DNA from: Anaerolineae bacterium
GTDB taxonomy: Bacteria > Chloroflexota > Anaerolineae > Promineifilales > Promineifilaceae
Direction: 5' to 3'
Length of the DNA: 64,000 bases
NCBI GenBank assembly: GCA_030425205.1
Contig: JAUIAP010000007.1
Location: 124,001-188,000, forward strand
Shown here: positions 33,361 to 40,943 of the stretch, piece after piece
Numbering within the stretch: position 1 is the stretch's first letter
Layout of the letters: the number at the start of each line of letters is the position of its first letter
Notes under the pieces: generated by a model
The model's input: the letters and a program-made list of their open reading frames with translations, nothing else
What the model was told of the DNA's origin: nothing
Databases searched by the model: none
Position numbers and translations under genes: made by a program

Positions 33361-34278
33361 TCACTTTGGTGACGCTGACGCGACGATCTGCAACTGCTCT
33401 AACATCGCTTCAAGACTATCGCGAGTCTCGCCGCGTATGTCGAGTATGTCAAGTTGCTCATAAGCACTCTTTAAATACATCTTTGAGCGCACCGTCAAAT
33501 AGAGTATAGCACCGCTATCAATAATCAACTTGCGAGCAAGATCGCGGGCTTCTTGTGAATGGTTTGCGGCGGCGAGAGAGCGATCAAATTGCAACTTTTG
33601 CGTCTCGCCCAGCACACTGCGCGTATAAGCTACAGGCAACGAGTTGGCCTGCACGTCAACAAAGTCACTCTGCCGCCCATCCCGATCCCACAAATCTTCT
33701 GCATCATCGCGGATTTGACTCATCATCCCCAGCGCAAATCCAAATTGTCGCGCGGCGGTTAATCTTATGGGATCGGCCGATGTCATGCGACAGCTTGCCC
33801 ACGTCGCCAGCACGGCAAAATCACCCGTCTTGCGGGCCGCGATCTCCCACGCCTGTTCCAGCGTTGGCTCGACAAGCGTCAGATCATCATGCTGACCTTG
33901 ACAGACCCGCAGCAAGAGTTGGTAGACATGCTGGCGAATGTCGTAGGCAGCCGCTGACTCAACGCCATAATTTTCTAACTCGTTGAGCAGCCATGAAGCA
34001 GTGAAAAGCAGCCCCGTTGAGCCATTCAGATCTGTCTTGGTTGAATCGACAGCCCAATCACGATCCCCGTCTTGAATGTCGTCTAGCACACGACCCGCAA
34101 AGCGAAATAGACACCACGCTAAGATGAGCGGGTGATCGGAGGGAAGGGTGATGTTATTTGCCTGTGCAAATAAGTGTGGGAGACGTGCAACGGTGCCAAG
34201 TTTTGCGGGTAAAAGTGCGCCCATTCTCGCACTATAGCGATCATCAATCCCCAGCTTAGCCCAAGTGTTGTGAAGCAT
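33361..34278 (-). CDS. ComQ-like isoprenyl transferase
   Basis: This 305-residue all-alpha isoprenyl-diphosphate-synthase fold has first Asp-rich motif DDIQDGD (66-72), QGQHDD (127-132) and second Asp-rich motif QIRDDAED (188-195). Both Asp-rich motifs bind Mg-diphosphate in this superfamily. The GQHDD segment followed by LT matches what I recall of Bacillus ComQ, and so does the near-C-terminal EQLDI region. It is shorter and more divergent than housekeeping polyprenyl synthases. ComQ attaches a farnesyl or geranyl group to a Trp near the end of pre-ComX and helps its processing. The Trp-ended small protein upstream and the ComP-like kinase downstream fit that role. A terpene synthase is the main alternative. 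The ribosome binding site is weak. Confidence 0.75.
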   Translation of the reverse strand: MLHNTWAKLGIDDRYSARMGALLPAKLGTVARLPHLFAQANNITLPSDHPLILAWCLFRFAGRVLDDIQDGDRDWAVDSTKTDLNGSTGLLFTASWLLNELENYGVESAAAYDIRQHVYQLLLRVCQGQHDDLTLVEPTLEQAWEIAARKTGDFAVLATWASCRMTSADPIRLTAARQFGFALGMMSQIRDDAEDLWDRDGRQSDFVDVQANSLPVAYTRSVLGETQKLQFDRSLAAANHSQEARDLARKLIIDSGAILYLTVRSKMYLKSAYEQLDILDIRGETRDSLEAMLEQLQIVASASPK

Positions 34279-34314
34279 TAAATTTAGAGGCTCATGCGAC
34301 GCGAAAATTGTCTA

Positions 34315-34345
34315 ATGGGTCTGGTGGTCGCGTCACCAGACCCAT
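34315..34345 (+). terminator. Hairpin between comX-like and comQ-like genes
   Basis: ATGGGTCTGGTG (34315-34326) pairs exactly with CACCAGACCCAT (34334-34345) around a 7-base loop. On the plus strand a TTTTTT run follows at 34352. It has the form of a factor-independent terminator for plus-strand transcripts. On the minus strand, the direction of the com-like genes, no T-run follows, so it may only slow or process that transcript. Confidence 0.55.
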
Positions 34346-34382
34346 CAAGTAATTTTTTGCGGGTTTTGCAGGGGTGGGTTTG

Positions 34383-34523
34383 TTGGTCTTTAAAAAATTA
34401 ACTCGGTAATCGATCTGTCATTCCCGCGAAGGCGGAAATCCACTCTTCTGGCGAGGATGTTTCGGGAATTGGATTTCCCGAAACACGCTGATTTTGTTAC
34501 CTGATCTATTTTTAAAACTGCAA
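34383..34523 (-). repeat. Dispersed ~140-bp repeat, copy C
   Basis: This is the full unit from TTGGTCTTTAAAAAATTAAC to TTTTTAAAACTGCAA, nearly identical to copy B and to the rebuilt copy A. It has the inverted core TTTCGGGAATTGGATTTCCC and GCGAAGGCGG. Confidence 0.82.
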
Positions 34524-34648
34524 GCAACCCACCCGCTGCTGCAAGGGCAGGTTGCAAACCAGCCCCTACAATTTTGCTAAATTCCAATGAACATGGGATT
34601 TTTATGGTCTGATTAATTTGTTAATGACGAATCGCCCGCAAGACACGC

Positions 34649-34870
34649 TTAGGGCCAAGTCGGCCATGGTTTCGAGGCCTCTTCTAAAAGCGATGTATCG
34701 ACGAGTTCCATTTGCAGCAACGAGGTTATATCGACGGATGCGACAACCTCTCGTAATGCGTCGATTTCCATTCCTGTTAATCCCGCTTGCATGTATGTGG
34801 CCAGTGTATCAGAAATTACGCCGACACTGCCAGCACTTGCCAATTGAAAGATAAAGTCTGCCAAATTCAT
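34649..34870 (-). CDS. ComX-like pheromone precursor candidate (C-terminal Trp)
   Basis: This 73-residue protein starts at ATG 34870 with GGAGAA about 9 bases upstream. The N-terminal half is helical (LADFIFQLASAGSVGVISDTL, then QAGLTGMEIDALREVV), similar in pattern to pre-ComX (a short helix, then a G-containing turn and an acidic helix ending in hydrophobic residues). The last residues are EEASKPWPTWP, with tryptophans at 69 and 72; pre-ComX also carries its prenylated Trp a few residues from the end. It lies upstream of the ComQ-like gene on the same strand. There is no signal peptide or double glycine, as in ComX. Sequence identity to known ComX cannot be claimed; ComX is hypervariable, and the assignment rests on size, Trp position and neighbours. 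Confidence 0.6.
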   Translation of the reverse strand: MNLADFIFQLASAGSVGVISDTLATYMQAGLTGMEIDALREVVASVDITSLLQMELVDTSLLEEASKPWPTWP

Positions 34871-35318
34871 TTACTTTTCTCCAGGGGGTTCATGGTCTAT
34901 TCAGACATTTTGCAGCGATTTTACTTGCACAGGAGCAATATTGTCCACATCGGATAGCATATTCAGGCCAATCAAATCCTGTGCTTGATAACGAACTGAT
35001 ATATATTTTATACAAACAATCACGATCACAACATATTCAAAGTCCCCCCTTCCTATGACTTTAAGCCTATTTTCGCAGAATCAAGTGATTCTCTTGCCAT
35101 TTTGTTAATACTATCCACGCATCGCCACCGACTTCACGGTAATTTTTGCCTTTCTTAAATTTATATGTTACAAGTCAAGTATCGTTTGATATGGTATTTG
35201 GCAGATTAATAACAGTGCTACTTTTATCATCCCAGTCTCGCACCAAATACTCGGCATCAGGGAACTATTTTCCCGTTGCCGCATCTTTCATCTTACAGAT
35301 TTATTTGAGGAAATAGAC
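34871..35318. other. Intergenic region between comX-like gene and marR
   Basis: This ~450-base, AT-richer stretch lies between two divergent genes and must hold both promoters. I see no open frame, strong dyad or repeat element; only an AT-rich block GATATATATTTTATAC near 35000 stands out. Confidence 0.5.
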
Positions 35319-35909
35319 ATGGACCCCTTTCCAGTTGATACGATTGAATCGATTTGGCGCATGCAACGGCTCGTCAATCATATTGCCCGACCATTTGACA
35401 CACGGCGCGGTAAAGAGTTTAACTTGTCAATACCGCAATTTCGCGTGATGCGTGCGATTGCCGTTTTTCCCGGTATCTCGGCACAAGAGATCAGCGAATT
35501 TGATGGGGTCAACACGATGTTGGTTAGCCGCGCTGTGGCGCTATTGGAAAAGCGTGGTTGGGTGACACGAACGGTTGACGAGGCAGATGCCCGACGCATG
35601 AAGCTGACATTGACGGTGCCGGGCCGTGAAGTATTTGGGACGATGTATCCAAATATGGAGGCGCGTTATCGTGATGTGCTCAGTCCGCTCAGCGATCACG
35701 AGCAAGCGGTCTTAAATGGTCTGTTGCAAAAGTTGTTGGCGCATGTCAGTGGGGAAGAGCTTGGAGATGATCTGGTTGAGATAGAATCGGCCGATTCATC
35801 CCCCCCACCCCATCAAAATCTCATCACTGAAAATCAAAACTTGCGCGAATTGTTGATCGACCTGCAAATGGAAAATTACCAGCTCAAAAAGCAGTTAACG
35901 CCTCAATAA
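35319..35909 (+). CDS. MarR-family regulator with C-terminal coiled coil
   Basis: The protein has 196 residues. A MarR winged helix occupies 1-140: FNLSIPQFRVMRAIAVFPGISAQEISEFDGVNTMLVSRAVALLEKRGWVTR, with DEADARRMKLTLT in the wing. After a Pro-rich linker, the last 45 residues (ITENQNLRELLIDLQMENYQLKKQL) form a coiled coil not usual in MarR proteins, perhaps for higher-order assembly. ATG 35319 has GAGGAAA upstream. It stands divergent from the comX-like gene and convergent with the FHA-ABC gene, so it may regulate either neighbour. The ligand is unknown. Confidence 0.92.
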   Translation: MDPFPVDTIESIWRMQRLVNHIARPFDTRRGKEFNLSIPQFRVMRAIAVFPGISAQEISEFDGVNTMLVSRAVALLEKRGWVTRTVDEADARRMKLTLTVPGREVFGTMYPNMEARYRDVLSPLSDHEQAVLNGLLQKLLAHVSGEELGDDLVEIESADSSPPPHQNLITENQNLRELLIDLQMENYQLKKQLTPQ

Positions 35910-35959
35910 AACGTCATGCGTAAAACCTCGTAAGAAGCATGTTTTACACATGACGTTTT
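35908..35959. terminator. Bidirectional terminator
   Basis: AAAACGTCATGCGTAAAAC (35908-35926) pairs with GTTTTACACATGACGTTTT (35941-35959) with a single mismatch and a 14-base loop. It sits between the convergent marR and FHA-ABC genes and overlaps the marR stop codon. The A-rich start and T-rich end on both strands allow termination in both directions. Confidence 0.75.
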
Positions 35960-35966
35960 GCGTTCT

Positions 35967-38495
35967 CTAAATCACATCTTTACGCTTCTGAACCACCCCC
36001 GTCACGCCCAAACAAATTAGCGAATAGGCCAACAAGACGAGCCAGCGCAGCGTCAAGTGACCCGTCGTTGAGTCGTAACTCAAGTTTGGGAAATAGCCCG
36101 CATCGATGGCTAGCTGCGCGTCGGTGCAGTATGCGCTTTCTGTCTCGATAATGTTGGCGAGTGCGGGCGTGTCGGCCTCAAGACAGCCACCACCCAGCGC
36201 GATCACGTCGCGGATGTGTGCGGTGTCTCCCAATGCTTCAACCGTCCAGCGTGTCGTTGTCAGATAGCTGATCGGCTCGGCCGCATCGGGGATCGGGAAG
36301 ATGACCCCTGCAAACAAAATCTGCACAAAGACGACGACCAGAATCGCATAGATCACGGTGCTAGCGTTACGAACTAGTGCAGAGATGAGCAGTCCCAAGC
36401 TGAGACTTGCCAGCGTTGCGAGGACGAGCGTGATGTACATTTCGGCCGATGCGCCCAAAAAGACCCCCTCCGTTGGGAATTCCACCTTAATCGACAAGAC
36501 GACCAACAGCAGCGCACACTGAATCAGCGCAAAAACGCTCAGCGGAATGATCTTCGATGCGAGATAGGAGCTGATCTTGAGGTTGACCAAGCGTTCTCGC
36601 TGGTAGATGGCCGCCTCTTTGATAATTTCATAGGCGGCGGCAAAAAGGCCGAGCAAGGCGGCGGCGAGTGCCATGATAAAGATGACGCGCTCCGTGTTGC
36701 CCGCAATTTGGTAGATCGACTGGACGGGCAGCGTGTCGCCACGATTGATTTTGGCGGTGATGATGCGCTGAATGCGGTCGCCGATGGCATCGGCCGATTG
36801 TCCCACCAGATCAGCCTCATCCGTCATCAATAGCAGCAACAGCCCAATAATCGGCATCACCGCCAACAGGATGATGAGGCTCAAACGATCGCGCCGAATG
36901 AGATTGAAATAACGCTTTGAGAGAACGCCAAACTGCTCAAAGAAACCCACATTTGCGCCCTGTGTGGTGACGTTGACGTGACTGCTTCTAGTCTGGTTGC
37001 GGTCGCTCAGACGCTCCTGCACATACGTTTTGTACTGCGGCGACAGTTTATAAAGTGCTTGCCAAATCGTCGCAACGTCGTGCCCTTGCTGTATCAGCTT
37101 TTGGGCAGGCGCCGCAAATTGGGCTGGCCAGCCGACTTGATCGGGCGGCAGCGAGAGGCGTGTATAGATGTCGGCAAAGTCGGATGCGCCAAAGAATTCG
37201 AGTGCTTCGCTAGGTGGGCCATAGTAGGCGACGCGCCCGCGTGCCAAAAAGATGACGTGTGTGCACTGTTCGATATTGGCGGTGGCGTGCGTGATGAGCA
37301 GGACGGTGCGCCCGCTGTCTGCGAGACGACGCAGCGTGTACATCATCTTTTTTTCCAATCCGGGATCGAGTCCACTGGTTGGTTCATCGAGGAAAAAGAG
37401 GCCGGGATCGGCAAGCAATTCGGCCGAAATGCTGACCCTTTTTCTCTGCCCACCGCTCAGGTTTTTGACCAGCTTTGCACGATGATCGGTCATCTCAACT
37501 TGGTCTAGCACCTTATCCAGTCGCGCCGTGATCTCATCTGGCTGCGCGTCGGGCAGTCGAATTTTTGCCGCATAGCGCAACGCCTCATCGACCGTCAGGT
37601 TCAAATGGATGATGTCATCTTGCGGCACATAGCCAATGATCGAGCGATAGGCATCAAAACTCTCGTAGAGATCGTCCCCGTTGATCAGAACGGTTCCCTC
37701 ATTGGCAGGAGAGAAGCCATTGAGTGTTTTGAGCAGCGTACTTTTCCCCGCCCCGCTCCCCCCGACAACCGCAACAAACTCTTTTGGATAGATCGACAAG
37801 TTGACATCGTGCAGAATGGTCAGCGGTTTGCCGCCTACTTTAACGGTGCGCTCCAGCCCGAATGCGTCGATGCGATAGTTTCCTTCAGGTGAATACTCGA
37901 CCAATCTTCCCGCATCGTATTCGAGGCGAAATGTGCCGATTTGAACGGTGTCGCCCGCACGCAGGGTGTGGGTTCCACTGATGCGGCTGCCGTTGACGTA
38001 GGTTCCGTTGGCGCTGCCCAAATCGCGCAGGACATCACCACTGATTTCGGCATGACGGCGCGAGACGGAGGGGTGATCAAGCTGTAGGTCAGATTCGGCC
38101 GTGCGCCCAATGCGGATCGTTTTCTGCGGCTGCAAATCGACTTCACCGACGTATTGCGTCGCGGAATCGGCGTTGCCACGTTGTGGCGCACCGCTAAATT
38201 GAAGACCGACGGTGTTGCCGTCATTGTCGCCAATGCGGAGGATGTCGCCGTTGCGCAGAGGGGTTGGGGAATTCGGCCGAATTAGCTCCCCGTTCAGCCG
38301 TGTCCCGTTGGTGCTGCTCAAATCGGTGACACGGTAGCCATCTGGCTGCGGCTCGATGCGCAGGTGGTGGCGCGATACAAAGTGGATCGGAACGGTGACA
38401 TCGCACCCCTCATCGCGGCCGACGAGTGCCGACCCGTTAAACGTTGCGATTTGGGCAGGCTTGCCCGGTTGACGAATGGTTAGTTGTGTGGACAT
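35967..38495 (-). CDS. FHA-FHA-ABC transporter (ABC-2/ABCG type)
   Basis: The protein has 842 residues. Two forkhead-associated domains (about 1-100 and 120-200) each carry the phosphothreonine-binding set: GRDEGCDV/SRHHLRI/STNGT and GRTAESDL/SRRHAEI/SANGT. An ABC ATPase follows (about 220-460; GGSGAGKSTLL, LSGGQRKRVSI, FFLDEPTSGLD), then a six-helix ABC-2 membrane domain to the end. This half-transporter is likely to dimerise and export or flip an unknown substrate. The FHA domains place it under control of Thr kinases, and kinase genes stand directly upstream (38548) and at 40944. No clear ribosome binding site precedes ATG 38495. Confidence 0.95.
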   Translation of the reverse strand: MSTQLTIRQPGKPAQIATFNGSALVGRDEGCDVTVPIHFVSRHHLRIEPQPDGYRVTDLSSTNGTRLNGELIRPNSPTPLRNGDILRIGDNDGNTVGLQFSGAPQRGNADSATQYVGEVDLQPQKTIRIGRTAESDLQLDHPSVSRRHAEISGDVLRDLGSANGTYVNGSRISGTHTLRAGDTVQIGTFRLEYDAGRLVEYSPEGNYRIDAFGLERTVKVGGKPLTILHDVNLSIYPKEFVAVVGGSGAGKSTLLKTLNGFSPANEGTVLINGDDLYESFDAYRSIIGYVPQDDIIHLNLTVDEALRYAAKIRLPDAQPDEITARLDKVLDQVEMTDHRAKLVKNLSGGQRKRVSISAELLADPGLFFLDEPTSGLDPGLEKKMMYTLRRLADSGRTVLLITHATANIEQCTHVIFLARGRVAYYGPPSEALEFFGASDFADIYTRLSLPPDQVGWPAQFAAPAQKLIQQGHDVATIWQALYKLSPQYKTYVQERLSDRNQTRSSHVNVTTQGANVGFFEQFGVLSKRYFNLIRRDRLSLIILLAVMPIIGLLLLLMTDEADLVGQSADAIGDRIQRIITAKINRGDTLPVQSIYQIAGNTERVIFIMALAAALLGLFAAAYEIIKEAAIYQRERLVNLKISSYLASKIIPLSVFALIQCALLLVVLSIKVEFPTEGVFLGASAEMYITLVLATLASLSLGLLISALVRNASTVIYAILVVVFVQILFAGVIFPIPDAAEPISYLTTTRWTVEALGDTAHIRDVIALGGGCLEADTPALANIIETESAYCTDAQLAIDAGYFPNLSYDSTTGHLTLRWLVLLAYSLICLGVTGVVQKRKDVI

Positions 38496-38547
38496 GGGAG
38501 GGGGTGGCTAGTGAGGAACAATGCTGAGAACCACTAGCCACTCATCA

Positions 38548-40560
38548 CTATCTTCCGACTTGCACCGCATTGACGGAGCCAAAATTATAGGTGTTATCGG
38601 TGTAAAGGATGGTTGCGCCGTCGCTACTGACGACGATCGCTTCGGGGTCACAAATTTGCCCAACGGCGAGTGTCGCTGCATCGCGGCACGCTTCAAACGG
38701 TTCGCCAAACTGCGCGATCAGGTTGCCTTGCGCGTCCAGCACAACGATTCCCGCATCACGAGTCGTGAGGACAATTGAGCCATCGGCCGCAATCGTCATC
38801 GCCGTGACGGTGGCGGAAAGGAACTCTTCTGGATTGGCGGCGGCGAGAGCCTCTTCGCCCAATTCCGTGATTAGATTGCCGCTGTTATCAAATTTGAGGA
38901 TGCTGTTGAAGGAGTTCATATACAGGTTGCCGTCTGCGTCGATGGCGAGCGATCCGTTAGCGTTGGGATCGGCCGATATTGCGCGTTGGAATGTGCCATC
39001 GGCCGAAAACACCTTGATAAAATCGACAAATTCACCACTCGCGTCTTGCGACACATCAAAAATATAGAGTGTTCCGTCTGCACTACTCGCAATCGACCGA
39101 ACGAGACGAAATTTGTCTTCCTCCGTTCCGTCACCGCCAAACGTGCCGCGCAACTGCTGGCTTTCAATATCGACGAGAAAGCCCGTGTTGCCAATCGTGC
39201 TAAAGAGCGCGAGCGTCGTTGGATTAACAATGTTGACATAATCAACGGTCGCAAAGGGCAGACCGAGATCGATCGTCTGGGTTTCGCCTGTGACGACGTT
39301 GATCGTCAGCAATCCGTTGTTTGTATCGGCAACATAAAGTGTGCCAGTCGTTTCATCGAGCGCGAGTCCACCCAACGTGCCGATTTGCCCCTCTGCAAAG
39401 CCGTTCTCACCAGTGAAAAGCTGTTGGAATTGTGCATCGCCGACGCTAACGACGGGGGCGGCTGTCGGGTCGGGATCGTTCGCTGCGGGAACGGGCGTTG
39501 GCTCGGCGTCGCCACCACTGAGCGGCGCGGCAGTAGGAATCGCCGTCGGCTCGTTGGCGCTTTCAGTTGGGGCGGCCGGTTGTTCGGTGGGAACTTCTGC
39601 ATCTGCAACAATGGCCGTTGGATCTTCTGTCGCAGATGGCTCATCGTCTCCCCGACCAAACAGCCCAAAGGCAACGGCCAAAACCAGCGCAACGGCGACC
39701 AATCCGCCAATCAATGGCAGCCTAGATCTTTTCTTTTCCGTCTTTGTGGTTGCCTTTGCTGGCGGGACAATGGGGGGCGGCGTCTGTTGCACACCGTCGA
39801 GCAGGGTCGTTTTGTCATCATCGATGGGATCGATGTTGAGCAGCGTCGTTTTGTCCTGATTTGTGGGCAGGGGATCGATGTTAAGCAGGGTCGTTTTATC
39901 GCCGGGTGGGGGCGCGGGGCGTGTTGGTTCAGGCTGTTGATCGAGCGCGGTGAGCAGATCGTTGACCGTGCTGTACTTGCCAGCGATGCCGTTCAGAATG
40001 GCGTTCGAGAGGACAGAGGGGACTTTGCTGTTATGTTGTGTCGCGGGAGTTTCGCTGGCCGGTTGTGCCGTGACCATCGTGTAGAGGGCGGCGGCGAGTC
40101 CTTGCACGTCATTGCGTTGGGGGTGATTTTCGGCCGAATATCCCGTCAGCATCGCATCTTGGGTGGGGGTGATTTGGATATTTTCGGCCGAAACCGCCCC
40201 GTGCGTCATCCCTTGCTGATGCAGATAGCGCAACGCATCCCCAACCTGATTGACCCAATGACGCGCTCGCGCCAATTCGACGGGACGACCGCGCTCCAAA
40301 ATTCGCTCATTGACCGATTGCCCCTCGACAAAATCAACGACGAGCAGTCGCGTATCTTCGACCCGCAGCACATCGCTGACACGCGGCAGATGGCTGTGGT
40401 GGAGTTGGGCAAGCTGTATTGGTCTTGCGCCCTCACTCGGCACAACCTGCAAGATACGCGCCTGTTCCAACGCCGAATCCCATGCACGATAGGTCGTCGC
40501 ACCCAATGATTTCACGATACGATAGCGGTTTTGTAGGATGGTTCCAGTTTCTAGATTCAT
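38548..40560 (-). CDS. Pseudokinase-TM-beta-propeller protein
   Basis: The protein has 670 residues. Residues 1-200 have a protein-kinase fold that has lost its active residues: no Gly-rich loop, no VAIK lysine (LQVVPSEG), HGAVSAEN in place of HRDxKPxN and LTGYS in place of DFG. After a Pro-rich stretch with three DKTTLLNIDP-like repeats comes one membrane helix (about 285-305) and a Thr/Pro/Glu linker. An extracytoplasmic NHL-like beta-propeller follows (about 370-670; blades such as GGLALDETTGTLYVADTNNG and GSLAIDADGNLYMNSFN). It should be a signalling scaffold rather than an enzyme. It is divergent from the active kinase at 40944, which has the same layout. The Thr in the repeats could be a target for FHA binding; this is inference. 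Confidence 0.85.
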   Translation of the reverse strand: MNLETGTILQNRYRIVKSLGATTYRAWDSALEQARILQVVPSEGARPIQLAQLHHSHLPRVSDVLRVEDTRLLVVDFVEGQSVNERILERGRPVELARARHWVNQVGDALRYLHQQGMTHGAVSAENIQITPTQDAMLTGYSAENHPQRNDVQGLAAALYTMVTAQPASETPATQHNSKVPSVLSNAILNGIAGKYSTVNDLLTALDQQPEPTRPAPPPGDKTTLLNIDPLPTNQDKTTLLNIDPIDDDKTTLLDGVQQTPPPIVPPAKATTKTEKKRSRLPLIGGLVAVALVLAVAFGLFGRGDDEPSATEDPTAIVADAEVPTEQPAAPTESANEPTAIPTAAPLSGGDAEPTPVPAANDPDPTAAPVVSVGDAQFQQLFTGENGFAEGQIGTLGGLALDETTGTLYVADTNNGLLTINVVTGETQTIDLGLPFATVDYVNIVNPTTLALFSTIGNTGFLVDIESQQLRGTFGGDGTEEDKFRLVRSIASSADGTLYIFDVSQDASGEFVDFIKVFSADGTFQRAISADPNANGSLAIDADGNLYMNSFNSILKFDNSGNLITELGEEALAAANPEEFLSATVTAMTIAADGSIVLTTRDAGIVVLDAQGNLIAQFGEPFEACRDAATLAVGQICDPEAIVVSSDGATILYTDNTYNFGSVNAVQVGR

Positions 40561-40943
40561 AGTCTATATACGCGGCACATTTGCGAAATGTCACTACAAT
40601 AATAGCCGCATTGCCGTGATGTTGGTAATCAATCACGTCGTCCCAAAGTCACGACGCTAGCTTTAGGCCGCTCAAAAGAACAAATTGTCCAAGCATATTG
40701 CGTATTGCGTATTGCATACTTGTGTGATTCATGCACCACGTTTTATGATGGAGTCCCACCTGCGCAGGAATGATCGTTTCAACTCATATAAACCGCACAA
40801 AAAAATTAGAAACCAAAGCCCGAACATTGACGCCAATCAACACAAATTTCTCCCTAATCCGCGCCCATCCGCGCAATCCGCGCCCAACTTTGGTATTCAC
40901 CCTGCACTAACGACAAAACACCAACGCACGAACTTATAAACCT
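40561..40943. other. Intergenic region between divergent kinase-like genes
   Basis: About 380 bases with no supportable gene. A short ATTGCGTATTGCGTATTGC string near 40697 resembles the tandem unit at 545. A stretch rich in CGCGCCCATCCGCGCAATCC occurs near 40860. Promoters for both flanking genes must be here, but none can be assigned. Confidence 0.5.

Larger units (their letters stand above)
34279..34648. other. Intergenic region between comX-like and comQ-like genes
   Basis: These ~370 bases hold the hairpin at 34315 and a full dispersed repeat (34383-34523), and no gene. The spacing means the two com-like genes may be separately transcribed, unlike the tight overlap known in Bacillus. Confidence 0.6.

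Noticed and set aside
38986..40509. Plus-strand frame of 507 codons
   Set aside because: It lies fully antisense to the pseudokinase-propeller gene, which has clear domains; the frame is rich in Arg/Cys/Trp and has no motif.
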